Shown here in pieces: positions 36,051 to 46,779 of a stretch of 64,000 nucleotides of DNA (positions are counted from its first letter, which is position 1; every line of letters begins with the position of its first letter). The notes under the pieces were generated by a model. That model was not told where the DNA came from and did not search any database. It worked only from the letters and a program-made list of their open reading frames with translations. Both the position numbers and the translations under genes were made by a program. Location: NCBI GenBank assembly GCA_031213475.1, contig JARUPZ010000009.1:5179601-5243600 (forward strand), in the 5' to 3' direction. The DNA is from Nereocystis luetkeana. Its lineage: Eukaryota; Sar; Phaeophyceae; Laminariales; Laminariaceae.

Positions 36051-37268
36051 AACATTGACAAGGATGTTGTGAAAGCGCTGGGCGAATGCCGGGTGGTCGA
36101 GTTTTAGGAGTTCGACCGGGAGACCATCTGGCCCGACAGCTTTCCAATTCGACATCCCCTTAAGTGCTTCTGTCATCTCGTCTATGGATGGTTCATTTTC
36201 AAGCGACAGTTTAGGCGGTCGCGGCGAGAGGTCGATGATCGTGGGATCGAGTTTCAGCGACTTCATGTTCAAGAGTTTGTGGTAAAACCCCGCCCATCGT
36301 TCACGAATTCGCACCTTATCCCGTAGGATCGTGCCATTCTCGTCCCTAATGAACTGTTCGCTCCTCGCTTTAGTCCCTTCCAATCCTACCGTACTCTTAA
36401 GGTGCTTGTAAAAGCCTCTTTGGTCGTTGTTCGCTAGGAGTCGTTCGGTTCCGGTAAGGTACGCTTCGAAGTACGCATGCAGTCCTGCGGCAATCACCCT
36501 CTGCAGGTTCGCACACGCAGATCTCAGGGTCTTCCACGCCGTTCTGTCCCGGATGTGGGCACGCAAGAGTTGTCGTGCATCCTCCCTCGCTGTCCATGCT
36601 GGCATGAATGCGGCCAAGGTTTCGGCAGACTCACACCATCCATGTCTGTGGTGGCGACGTGCAGGGGGTGGTACCTCTTTTCCGACCGCATCAATAACAA
36701 CCGTTGTGAAAATCTTAACCATACCAGACGTATTACGGGGCTGGATAGCCTGGTTGAGAGTGGAGTTGACCCTGGAGACTACTCGTTCACGACCATTTCC
36801 ATCGGACATAAAAATCTGCCTGTCGAACTCTCGGCGTTTCGTCGGTCTACGTATATGTCTGTTTGGCGCAAAATAACCACCGAGTCGGACTTTGATATAC
36901 AAGATGTTGTGGTCTGAGTCAGCCTTAGCTGGGGCAGGAGGATGTGGGACGACTTTCGCATCTTGTACTCTAGGTCGATGGACTTGACGGGTTAGGATGT
37001 AGTCAATCCGCTTACGGTCATTCGGGCCGGTGCCGTTGTGAGTATGCGATACCCCACCCTTGCGCGTGCTGAAAAACGTGTTGGTGAGAGCTAACTTGCA
37101 ATTGGTGGCAAACGCCAGGAGCCGTCTGCCATTATAGTTACGAACATCACGTCCATACGCTCCCAGCACTCTGCTTTCATCATCACCACACCCTTCCTTC
37201 CTCTGTCCAGTTCGCGCGTTGGCATCCATCAGTACGAACAGACACTCTTTCGTCGGGATTTTTTCCAC
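36021..37268 (-). pseudogene. LINE ORF2, endonuclease and N-terminal RT region
   Basis: This is the C-terminal part of an APE-type endonuclease: MDANARTG (metal-binding region), KRIDYIL, and the catalytic SDHN motif. A linker follows, then the start of the reverse transcriptase ([16 protein letters not shown]). It stops at TGA just after TGEVPQQ, where the next residues (WKDA) are found one frame away. In plain terms the ORF is broken between the endonuclease and RT palm by a short insertion. The upstream end is also broken (see next entry). Confidence 0.87.
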
Positions 37269-37284
37269 CGAGTACTCCAGCTTC

Positions 37285-37441
37285 TGCAGAAAATACGTTT
37301 CAGTTCGGCGTCCTTGGTACTATCAGTTGGAGCATACGCAACGACGAACTTGACTGCCTCGCATTTGCCAGCCAGCTCAAAGCGCATAGACATTAGCCGC
37401 TCGTCAATGAGCTGATGAGTATACACAGACTTACCGTACAA
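37285..37441 (-). pseudogene. LINE 5' remnant, N-terminal endonuclease part
   Basis: The frame upstream reads SVYTHQLIDERLMSMRFEL and VVAYAPTDSTKDAELKRIF, the middle of an APE-type endonuclease (VAYAPT motif). It joins the downstream frame only after a one-base shift near 37,296. Homology stops near 37,440, so the first catalytic residues are missing and the element is 5' truncated, as is usual for LINE insertions. Confidence 0.8.
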
Positions 37442-37661
37442 CGATGATTTGCGAATAGCTGGCCAACAACAGAAACAACAATAACAATGATTGATACAAA
37501 ATGCACCGGTGAAACAGAGTCTTCAAACAGTATATCCCATTGCACCAAGGGGTCATTCTGCAGTTCAGGATACTGGTGGATACTGGTGAATAGTTAGTTG
37601 ACGATATGGTGAACTGATGTTTTAGTCTTTTATGGACCGTATACATACTCGAGGAGGTAAA

Positions 37662-38788
37662 ATAACGTACCCATTCCACAACAACTAGGGCGGTGGTGGT
37701 GGCGGCATCGCCACCACGCTAGACCTGCTCATTACAGATGGTTCCCGTCTACGCCATTATGCCCGACTAGTGGTATGTAATCTTAGTATTAGTGGTAAGA
37801 GTTGCTACGCCCTGCCCATACAGCGGTATACGTCAGACACTATGCTAACAGTCTCCCCATGAAAAAGTTGGGAGGCCTTGCAACGCCCGGTCCTCCCTAC
37901 ACTTTGGCTGCTCGCTGTCTCCCGCGCCGAGCGAGCTAGCTGACACACCACCACGAAGTCACTCTTCTCGCCAGTACAGACAACCGACCGACCCCAATCT
38001 ATCGGTCCCTATATATTCACTTACCCACTTAAGCTATGGTATGTTGGTCTGGACCGCGCCAAAGGTATCGTAACTCAGACGTATGTGAATGGAACCCTGT
38101 ACAGACAGTTCCCCTGCTCTGCACGTACGTATCAGAAGTGTGACCGCGAGCCTCCATCTGTAGACGGTATACTCTGAGTACACTCGCGTTCTATCGGCAA
38201 TAGGATAGCACGCCACATCGAGCGTACCTTGCGAACTTGGTCGCAACACAGAGCGAAACAATCAGAACTGAAAGACATAAAAACATAAATGCCATCTAGC
38301 CGAAAAGAGGAGATGGATCATACGTGGCTGTCTATAGTTGACACGAGTCGAAATTCGCTGCATAAACCACGCATGCATGTATGTGTATGCCGTCCGAGAC
38401 GCAACATCGTACTCAACAGAGTTTGCTAGATCGAAAGGTTAGTCGGACCCCTGCAGGCGCACCCGACGTCACACCATCCATGCTGTCTCGAGATTACTGC
38501 CAATCGTACAATTGTACCACCGAGGGACTACGCATTACCTATGTGTGAGATGCCGTATACCAAATGCAGATACATGTCGTGGCGAGACCATTCGCATTGT
38601 TGTCTACCGCATACCGCTGTATGGGCAGGGCATAGCAAGCCTAACCACTAGTAACAAGATAGCATACCACCAGTTGAGCAAAATAACGACAAAGGGCATC
38701 ATCTGTCATGAGCACGTCTCGCGTGGCGGCGGTGCCGCCACCACCACTACCCTGGAAGTTCTGGTATGGGTACACGATGAGTGCACGT
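37662..38788. mobile_element. Foldback element with inverted arms of about 200 bp
   Basis: The arms at 37,662-37,862 and 38,576-38,788 are reverse complements with scattered mismatches. Landmarks are GTGGTGGTGGCGGCATCGCC (mirrored at 38,727-38,747) and GCCCTGCCCATACAGCGGTA (mirrored near 38,613-38,632). About 710 bp lies between the arms with no meaningful reading frame. The structure fits a foldback or long-TIR nonautonomous DNA element. Both arms also read open in matching frames (a G-rich tract, then LVVC and CYALPIQRY), so captured coding sequence is an alternative. Confidence 0.7.
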
Positions 38789-38889
38789 AGTGATGGGTCA
38801 GGGATGTCGTCAGCCGCTGCATGATGAGGCTTGGCGGCGGTAGTAAAAGGCATCAATCAATACTAGGGCAACTCACACACTCACTGTTA

Positions 38890-39460
38890 ATACTCGTAGA
38901 GTACTATACCTGGTACTACACAGACGTGCCGCCACTAGCTCTGTTAATAACTAGGGCACCATGAGAACACCAGTTGAGCTGAGCTTCTCGATTTAGTATA
39001 GGAAATTCGAATACGTGGATTGGTATGTTCAGAAGAATGAGAGGGTGACCTGTGTTGTCTCCGGCGTCACCTCTGCGTTCTTGCTGTTTCCGCAGTCTTT
39101 GCGGACGTTTGTGTCGACAGGCAAGGTCTGATGGTCGACAGTCCCGACCTCTGTTGTGGCCGACAGTCATTACTAGTAATTGGTGGTAATGAGGCGCGAC
39201 CTCGGTAATACCTGCAGTAGTCATATCTGCGATGCATCATGCTGGGCGCATACGGATTATTTTGTATTGTGCTGAACGAACGAACACGAAGGAACATCTA
39301 CCACGTACGACTACTGTACTACTGTACGCCGTCGTGGGTGCATCTCAATAATTTTCGTAAATGTTCTTGGCCTCTCCTGGCTCTTGATATGAAGAAGTAC
39401 TTGATTTGGTCGTGTGTATCATGGTTTCCATCTCGAAATCCGGCATAATAATTTGAAGAC
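38890..39460. other. No supported gene
   Basis: Contains a TACCTGGTA word at 38,907 and nothing else that can be supported. Confidence 0.45.
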
Positions 39461-39462
39461 GA

Positions 39463-39570
39463 AATCTGCACTGCTGTACCACAGAACTTGTATCTCTTAG
39501 GGATTGAGGAATCGGCACGGACACTGCTGTGGGGCTGGATGTCGACGGGTAGAAATAATCAAGAACACAC
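39463..39570 (+). repeat. SINE-like repeat copy
   Basis: Shares ACCACAGAACTTGTATCTCT, AATCGGCACGGACACTG and GGATGTCGACGGGTAGAAA with 46,543-46,625 and ends in a short ACACAC tail. It is shorter and more diverged than the 33.4 and 46.5 kb pair. Confidence 0.65.
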
Positions 39571-40257
39571 AACACTCAACATGTTTTGTCCAGCAGAGTG
39601 CTTTCTGGTTGAAATTCAGCACAATAAAAATCTGCATCTCACATGTTTTGTCCAATAGAAAGAGCATAAATTTCGCAACAGGTGTCACCACAACTATACT
39701 TGGAATGATGTACGACATCTACAGCAGCAGTGCGCGTCCCGCATTATAACAGCAACAGCACCACCAGTAGCAGTAGGTCACACGAGGCCAGGGTCAGCGT
39801 CGCCGTACGCTCGGCTTGTCGGTTTAACCCTTGCACCCTTTGTACGCGTACATATACACACACGTACTGTAGTACGTACCCTGCACTCTTTTTTTTGTGT
39901 TTCCTGCTTCCCACCTCGAAAGTCGGCAAAATATTTTCGAGACAACAACACGAACATGGCATGCCCAAAAGAGCTTCTCGTAGCAAGTGCCACAACTACT
40001 GCTGGTGCGCAACATCTACATCAGAGCTTCTCTAGCGGCATAACCGGTGTCACCACTACTACTGACTGCTGTATAACTACAGCAGAACTTCTCCTGTTTC
40101 TCCGTCCCCTCGTCAGTAGGAGGGTAGCCCTGACAATGTCACTTGCAGCACATGGCCTGAACGTTGCTGTGGACAGACAGGCGAGCTCTGCCTATGACAA
40201 CTCGTAGCTGGATTTCTGTTGCTATTACGTAGGTAGAAGAAAGCTAAAAAAACAGCC
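39571..40257. other. No supported gene
   Basis: No domain or repeat stands out apart from CAG-rich sequence near 39,722-39,775. Short frames exist on both strands without support. Confidence 0.45.
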
Positions 40258-40460
40258 GTCTGTCTGCCTGCTGTGGACAAGCCCAGTCTGCCTGCTGTTG
40301 AGTGCTGCGGACAGGCTCAATCTTCCTGCTGTGGATAGGCCCGGTCTGCCTGCTGTGGACAGGCCCAGTCTGCCTGCTGTGGACAAGCATAGTCTGTCTG
40401 CTGTGGGCAGGCACAGTGTGCATGCTGTGGACAGGTACAGTCTGCCTGCTGTCTGCTGCT
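40258..40460. repeat. 24-bp minisatellite
   Basis: About eight imperfect units of TCTGCCTGCTGTGGACAGGC plus four bases. The period is a multiple of three and two minus-strand frames stay open through it, giving octapeptide repeats of the CPQQADWA or VHSRQTGP kind. No start, splice or flanking domain supports translation, so I list it as a minisatellite. Confidence 0.8.
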
Positions 40461-41283
40461 GTTTGCACAGGCACAAAAACCGTTATGATTTTTCTTTTTT
40501 TGAACACGGCCCAGCACAGACGTGCCTACACACGTTGCCGCACCTAGCTCGACGAACTGTGAACGATTTTCCACCCCACCAAGACGAGAAAGTGTCTTGC
40601 GTGTGTGTGCGTGCACAGAGCCCGCCGGGACTGCATTTGGTGGAGTGTGCGTCGAGCGCGGTCGTGAATAGGGGACCAAAAAAATGTTGAATCCACACAC
40701 CAACTGACACACACACATACAGAAAAAAACAAAACAGGCACCCTACCCTCGTACCCGAGCCGTTATGAAGAGGCTTTTTTTTCCTTGGTTAAAAACCAAG
40801 TGAAAAAAGGCTCGCTTCGCTCGCTCGCCTTATCATTACAGAATTGAAAACGTGATCATTCGAGCAATTATACTTGAAGCTAATAGTACGCGAGACGGAA
40901 GTTGAATAGCTGACTGTAGGTATACCTTGGCCTTTTGAGCCATTCGTAGGTACGATGGAGCGCAGGCCAAATATCGGGCGGCTCCAGGAAGCTTTAATCG
41001 GGGCAAGAGGCGCGGTGTACCTATCGATGGCCCAAAAGGCGTAGGTATGGCTACGTTTGTCTAATGCCCCTAAACGTTTGTTGGTTGGCGTCAGTCGAAG
41101 CGTGTCAAGGCAAAGTTGATGTCTGTCAAGGGGTAAAAATGATGTCTCCTGACATTTTTGTCGTCTACCCAGAAGAAGGAAAAGTGAAATCACCGTACGT
41201 ATGTATGCATAAATACGTACGTGATACGTGCAAGTACCGAGCGTGCGCCCAAATGCGTACGTGCGTACGAAACAGAGTTTATA

Positions 41284-42642
41284 CTAAGGAATTGTGCAAC
41301 CGAGAGACCACAGACCAAAGTGGTCGGTGCCCCAGGTGTGGGTGGGCCCGGATGTCCGACGGGGGGTTAAAGGGAGCGTGGTTAGCCCAGGGCCCTGTCT
41401 TACGGCCGGGAGCTGGTGTTCGTGGGGGCTGTACGCGGCCGGATTTGGCCAGGAAACGGTGGTGGAAGAAGCGCCGTGCGCGTTCCGGAGGCTGACCACC
41501 AGAGCCATGGTGCATGCACGGCGTTGCTGTACCTCCCAGGGACCGTCCGTCATCTGTATCCAGGCGGCGTTTACTGAGAGGTCGTCCTCGGGAATCTCGC
41601 GTCGGAGTCCACGAGCGGTAGAGACGACTGTTGTCGCCGCCTCAGGGAGGAAGCACGGGTTTCGGCTCGGCGCCATGCTGGCGACACTCTCCTGCAGGAA
41701 GTCTAGGTCCTATAGCCTCCAGGTCAGGGCGTCGACCGCGATCGCGCTGGAGAGACGCTGCTCGAGGGGACCAGGTCCGGGGGCGAGAGTGGTGACTGGA
41801 GCAAGTGGCGTTGCGGTCGCGGCGAGTGGGAGACACGCAGCCGGGTCTACTGTCTCGACAACACGAAGGGTCGTCGTGGCGCTGGTCACCCGAGCAGCCC
41901 GCACAGCTTTCCTGGCGCAGGAGGTACACTCCCGGACGCAGTTCGCGGAGGCCGTGACGTCGGCCTCGGAGGCGTAGGTAACATTCTCCGTGGTTATGGC
42001 AGCAGCGGCGACTGCACAAGCGGCAGCTGACACTAATTGTACCCAGAGTCTCACGATGTTTTCCGAGGAAGCCCCGAAGACGTCGGCGGCGGCCAAAGCC
42101 TTTTAGACCGCGACGACTTCTTCCCGGCCGTCGACAGCGGCAGGAGTCCGCTCGGCCGCGACGATGTCGGTCTGATCGGGCGCCGGGCGTGTTGCCGTGA
42201 TCCCCGCGTCGAGCACCAAAATGGTCGACCAATTCTGGAAAACAGCTCCCCTGTCCTGCGACGTGAGGGAGGCCCACACGCTCAGCCGCGACGATGTCGG
42301 CCTCATCGGGTGCCAGGCATGGTGCCGTGATCCCCGCGTCGAGACCCGAAATGGTCGATCAATGCTGGAAAACAGCTGCCTTGTCCTGCGACGTGAGGGA
42401 GGTCCACGCTCCAGGCAGTCGGGAGGACGGGTCTTAGGCACTGTCAACTTCCGCGGCCGCCAGCCCTGCGTCCCCCACGGTATCCAGCCTGAGTCAGGGT
42501 GCTCGACGTCCACGGCGTCCTCCAGAGTCGTGGGGCCCGGAAGCTCGGTTGTCCTCTCTTCCGACGAAAAGGAGGAGCTGTAGGTTCTCAGGCCAGTGGT
42601 AAACCTGGCGGGGCTGGACGTCTTCTCCCGTGCATTCGCCAT
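41284..42642 (-). pseudogene. Unrecognised GC-rich reading frame with two stops
   Basis: From an ATG at 42,642 (MANAREKTSSP) one minus-strand frame stays open for about 453 codons except for TAA at 42,105-42,103 and TAG at 41,712-41,710. The region is clearly more GC-rich than its surroundings. A 129-bp tandem duplication (units starting near 42,153 and 42,282) keeps the frame. The product would be Arg-, Pro-, Ser- and Thr-rich with a small cysteine cluster (CVRECTSC) and I recognise no domain. It could be a decayed retroelement gag or a host gene with stops inside introns. A plus-strand frame at 41,294-41,977 is also open, a common effect of high GC. Confidence 0.45.
42153..42410. repeat. 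129-bp tandem duplication
   Basis: GCCGCGACGATGTCGG occurs at 42,153 and 42,282, and TGCCGTGATCCCCGCGTCGA occurs twice, also about 129 bp apart. The unit is 43 codons long, so it preserves the reading frame above. Confidence 0.85.
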
Positions 42643-42709
42643 CCGTGACCTGGTGTATTGTCTGCTTAGATTTAGAGGACCAGCTTTATTCCTTTCGTTC
42701 ACGCGAAGC

Positions 42710-43590
42710 CTGAGAGCTAAGGTCGTGCCTGCTGGGAAAACCCCTGGTTTTCCATCTATGATACGACTCCGAAGTATTACGAAAAATATCTCAAGACTTG
42801 GACCAGGTAATTATCGGGCCTTGCGCCACATTCAAAGAAGTATCATCACAGCCGACAAGGCCCTAGCCGTAAAGGCATGCCTAAAACAATACAATGAACT
42901 ACTCGTGATGTTTCTGCAACAGGCGTGCCTGAACTACTGTTTTCGTGCCTATCTTGCTTGTCTTTTGCCAGGCACGCTTACAGGCGTTTACGGCGAAAAA
43001 ACATTTGGCTGTTAGTTTGGAGCTCACAACATCAGGGAAAAGGGGATATATATTTAATTTGTATATTTATGTAGGGTCCTCGTGGCCCGTAGCAGCCATA
43101 CAGCGCTTATTCGTGCTCACATCCCCCCCTTGAGCAAAGTAGATTTCTTCGTGGCGTTTCCTGCATGCTGCAAGTTGCCTCTTCACTAAAATACATGTTG
43201 TGACTACGTAGCGACACATGATGTCATCTACGTTATGATAACCCAGCCAGGTACCCTCGCAATATCCTACTAAATGTTTTTTTGTAGGTACTGCTGGAAC
43301 TAACTGTAGTTCTGGCTAGCTGCTAATTTGATAAGGAGGTCTCACGTTCCAGTATGGCGTATGTCGGCCTGTACCGTATGGCGCATCAGACAAAGGTACT
43401 GCAGGAAGGCCATTTTTTTTTATTTTTTTTTGTTTAGCGGGACGTGAGAACAGGTCGAACAATATCTACTCCTACTACTGTACGTCGGTAGTACTATTTA
43501 TGCGTATATACATATACACCTCGTACTCTATCCGTTTTACCGCACGATTCTCAACAAAAATTATATTAGTCTTCCGCTATGTGTCTGGCG
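42710..43590. other. No supported gene
   Basis: Contains frames of up to about 139 codons without recognisable features and a T-rich run near 43,411-43,435. Confidence 0.45.
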
Positions 43591-43593
43591 ATG

Positions 43594-45024
43594 ATTGTTG
43601 TTGTTGTTCTTACATTAACTCTCTGACGAAGGAGTCCGTGGTCACACAAAGGTGCTGGAACCCTAGGAAGGTCCGAAAAACCATAAAAAATCGAAATTCG
43701 GCTGCCTCAAATTACACGAGACGAAGAAAGCGCACACTTGCAAAAATCAATGTGCAAACTGAACTAACATGGCCGCGGGTATATCCTCTCAACTCAAACA
43801 TAGAGAACCCCCGTTCCCCACCACTAACCAAACCGTGGCTGCTGACTACAGCGGATGATGTCTGAAGTGCTGCCTGCACCGTACGAAACGCACGGTAGTC
43901 GTGAAAACGAAAGAGGAACGCACCTGCCTGCTATCTAGAGTGCTGCCAGAGTGAAGACTCGCGGATATGCAGTGAAAAAAAGAGCAATCGAACCTTACTA
44001 CCACACGAATATCGACGATCGCCATCTCTTCCTGGACTGTCTGACACAAAAGGGTGCAGCACAGGTGTTGTTGCTGTTGTTCTCACATTAACTCGAAATA
44101 CAATGCAGTCCGTGGTCGCTTTATGACAGGCTCCAATAACTCTGGTGTGGAAGAAATAGCTCGGTAGTAAAACAGACGCCAAAACGAAAAACAAGCATAC
44201 GCACTCCACCACCGAGGACACCAGGAAAGCAAAAAGGAGACTATTAATAGCAGACGAAAACCTGGAAAATAGTTATGATGCCACGTCCATGATAATTGCG
44301 TGCGTTATTCCCCATGAAGGGTATACAACTCATTAAACTACAAAGACCAGTGACGACGTTAATAACAAGTACCGGTAGATATCATTCTGCCTCGTGAAAA
44401 AGAATACCAGGGAAAAACAAATTATTACTGCTTCTCTCGTGATGATAGTGTGCGCGCAGATCATGGGTCTCCGTGCACCGTCTTCCTGCCGCTCTTCATG
44501 GCCGCCTCATCGCCTTGACCGAATACACCCGCTCCTTTGCGCGTGCACTCGTTGCCATTGACTTCCAGTCGATTCCCTTTCTCCATCATCATGAAAAACA
44601 AAATGCTCCTCGCACTTACTTGCGGTTCTGGTCTAAAAAGTAAAAAATCTCGCGCAGGGGGGGGTCAATCCGTCTCTTCCCCGCACGTCGACGCTCAGTC
44701 TCCCTCCTCCCTCGTCGTCGAGTCCAGCCTCCTACCGGCGCAATAGACTGTGCCGTAGTGTGGCCTGTTGTGGCGCCTTCCTCCGCGCACGGACACCCCG
44801 ATTGAGCATTGCTGCTCTGCCGCAGCTGCCTAAAAAAGACGCGCGAATCGTAGGTCTCCGTGCCTGATGCACCACGTACGACCCAACTGTACTGCCGCCT
44901 GAGCCTCGCGGCCACAGGCAGCAACAAAAAGGTGTCACTCCTTGAGGGTGAGTCCGGCCTTACACCCGCCAGAAAGACCTACCCCACTCGCTATTAGCCT
45001 GATAGGGCATGCCTCGCAGCATTC
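43594..45024 (-). repeat. Long dispersed repeat, copy 1, with nested insertion
   Basis: Aligns in the same orientation with 49,433-50,669. Both begin on the plus strand with a short (TTG)n run and TCTCACATTAACTCTCTGAC (copy 1 has one base different) and end at GGGCATGCCTCGCAGCATTC. Read on the minus strand they end in (CAA)n, as a retroposon tail would. A 208-bp insertion at about 44,065-44,272 is absent from copy 2 and itself starts with the same kind of TTG-rich end. Reading frames are not convincingly conserved and no domain is recognised. Confidence 0.75.
44065..44272 (-). mobile_element. Nested insertion related to the host repeat's end
   Basis: It interrupts copy 1 between CAG and TTATGATG, words that are adjacent in copy 2. 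It opens with a TTG-rich run, TTCTCACATTAACTC and GCAGTCCGTGGTCGC, which resembles the start of the host repeat. This suggests a short, 5'-truncated second insertion of the same family. Confidence 0.6.
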
Positions 45025-45099
45025 ACACGTTGATACGCATACGTATTTGATCAAAACCGGTTACTGCGACCACAGACTGCATGGTATTGTGGCGATCAG

Positions 45100-45100
<1 letters not shown>

Positions 45101-45140
<40 letters not shown>

Positions 45141-45160
45141 CTAAAACAACAACAACAACG
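45101..45160. repeat. (AAC)n microsatellite
   Basis: About 20 AAC units with one interruption, close to the end of the long repeat copy 1. It may be the simple-sequence tail of a plus-oriented retroposon. Confidence 0.85.
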
Positions 45161-45527
45161 GTATTCTAAAGGCCCAGTCAATAAAATATATTCCAAAGGG
45201 AAAGAGATATCCTGCAGTAATTTAATCACTCGTACGGAAATGAAAGTACCAATAAATGTTTTCCACGACTCATCGAAGAAGGGAGCAAAAGCGGCGAAAC
45301 GGATCTGCAGTACTCAAAGGGTTTATCTCCCGCAAAACCACAACCACGAGTCCTGGCGCTGCTGTATTGCACAGTGTAGTAGTACTGATGGACACAAGGC
45401 AGTGTTGCTTTTGAGACTGGGTGATCCTGCTCTATATTATCGACAGTAATAATTTAGTAAATCACACAAGGCAGTGTTCCGTTTTACACTGAAAATAAGT
45501 GGAGAGAGGGGGGGGGGTTGTGGTCTC

Positions 45528-45618
45528 TTAACCCCTTATTAGAACGGCAGTCCCGTTTTGGGGATAAACTACTTGAAAATTGAGTGGTTTCTCCCCAAAA
45601 CGGCACTGCGGTTCTAAA
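45528..45618. mobile_element. piggyBac-like 89-bp palindromic MITE, copy A (right end lost)
   Basis: Starts at TTAA (45,528-45,531) followed by CCCC, AGAACGGCAGTCCCGTTTTG and, after a short centre, the mirror-image arm ending GCGGTTCTAAA. The right TTAA is missing, so the end is mutated or truncated. Homologous to 46,122-46,210 and 54,041-54,129. Confidence 0.75.
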
Positions 45619-46117
45619 GATCGAGGCTCAAGGTTTATATACTAAACGCAGTTGCTGCTGTTCTGCTGCATACAGTGGCCGGAAGCACGAATACCAGAAG
45701 GTCTCCCGCGAGACAAGAACTGAAGTCAGCTCATATCTGCCGAAGGCAAGAGCTAAAAACGGTACAATACGCAGGAACCAAAATAATAACCGGTACAATT
45801 TCCAGAATACGTCGTATTCGAAAGGGAAATAAATCAAAACAGCAATCTATTGTATAATTACTATTTAGGGAAAGCCTGAATATCTTAAGATTAAAGATCA
45901 AAGCCTAGCAGGTCTTCTCTGCGCAAATCATCGATAATAGACGTATGCTTATCGTCAAGCTGAAACACCACGAAACTTTAACATTTTTTAAAACTAAGAA
46001 TATCGTACGAGGTATGGAACAGGTGCATACGTGCGTAGTACAAATGGTTTGCATACCAGGTATAAGATTGAGGAGACCGACCACGTAAGACAGAAAAACA
46101 TTGTGTAATTAATCAGG

Positions 46118-46214
46118 TTAACCCTTTTAGAACCGCAATCCCGTTTTGAGGACAAACCATACAAATTTCAAGTAGTTTGTCCCCAATACGGGACTGCGGT
46201 TCTAACGGGGTTAA
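46118..46214. mobile_element. piggyBac-like 89-bp palindromic MITE, copy B
   Basis: The element is exactly 89 bp between two TTAA tetranucleotides (46,118-46,121 and 46,211-46,214). Ends are CCC..GGG and the arms are near-perfect inverted repeats of about 38 bp (AGAACCGCAATCCCGTTTTG and its mirror). TTAA target duplication with CCC/GGG termini is the hallmark of the piggyBac superfamily. No transposase is present. Confidence 0.85.
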
Positions 46215-46445
46215 AGGAGGTTAATATATTTGTAGGGAAAGGAGGATACTACAATTTGTGTTTTTACTCACGGAAACTTGCCAGGTACCTGGTATCTCTC
46301 TTTCACAACTTTTTTTTTTTTTGTTTTGCATACTTGTACGCGAGTGCGTTTCGTTCGTGTCGTATCCAGCAGGGCGGCATGGTATTGCATTTGCCAACAC
46401 TGCTTACTGCACTACATATTGTTTTGCTCGTGGCCAGAGCTTACA

Positions 46446-46462
46446 ATATATATATATATATG
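46446..46462. repeat. (TA)n microsatellite
   Basis: Short TA run directly before a SINE-like copy. Confidence 0.85.
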
Positions 46463-46467
46463 TTCAT

Positions 46468-46659
46468 GATGACATGGCTTTGCATTGCCCACTGCAGTTC
46501 ACACTGCACACGTGGCAACGTAGTATCTCTGTGGCGTAGCTTTGTGACCACAGAACTTGTATCTCTTCTAGGATGGAAGAATCGGCACGGACACTGGTTG
46601 TGCTGGATGTCGACGGGTAGAAAGAACGGTTTAATGTGAAGAACACACACACACACATA
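46468..46659 (+). repeat. SINE-like repeat copy with (AC)n tail
   Basis: The most complete plus-oriented copy, nearly identical to 33,441-33,627 in inverse orientation. It contains AATCGGCACGGACACTGG, GGATGTCGACGGGTAGAAAG and CGGTTTAATGTGAAGAACAC, then an AC run. No A or B box is obvious. Confidence 0.75.
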
Positions 46660-46745
46660 TCGCGAATCAGAACGAGCACTGGGTGGTTGTGCTTCTTTTT
46701 GACGGGTAGCAAGATACGGTTTAAAGCGAAGAAGAGCACGAGCAT
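46660..46745 (+). repeat. SINE-like repeat, second diverged copy in tandem
   Basis: Repeats the core ATCAGAACGAGCACTGG, TTGACGGGTAGCAAGATACG and GTTTAAAGCGAAGAA immediately after the previous copy. A TACCAGGTA word follows at 46,768. Confidence 0.6.
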
Positions 46746-46779
46746 AATTCATGGTGTTCTTAATATATACCAGGTATAG

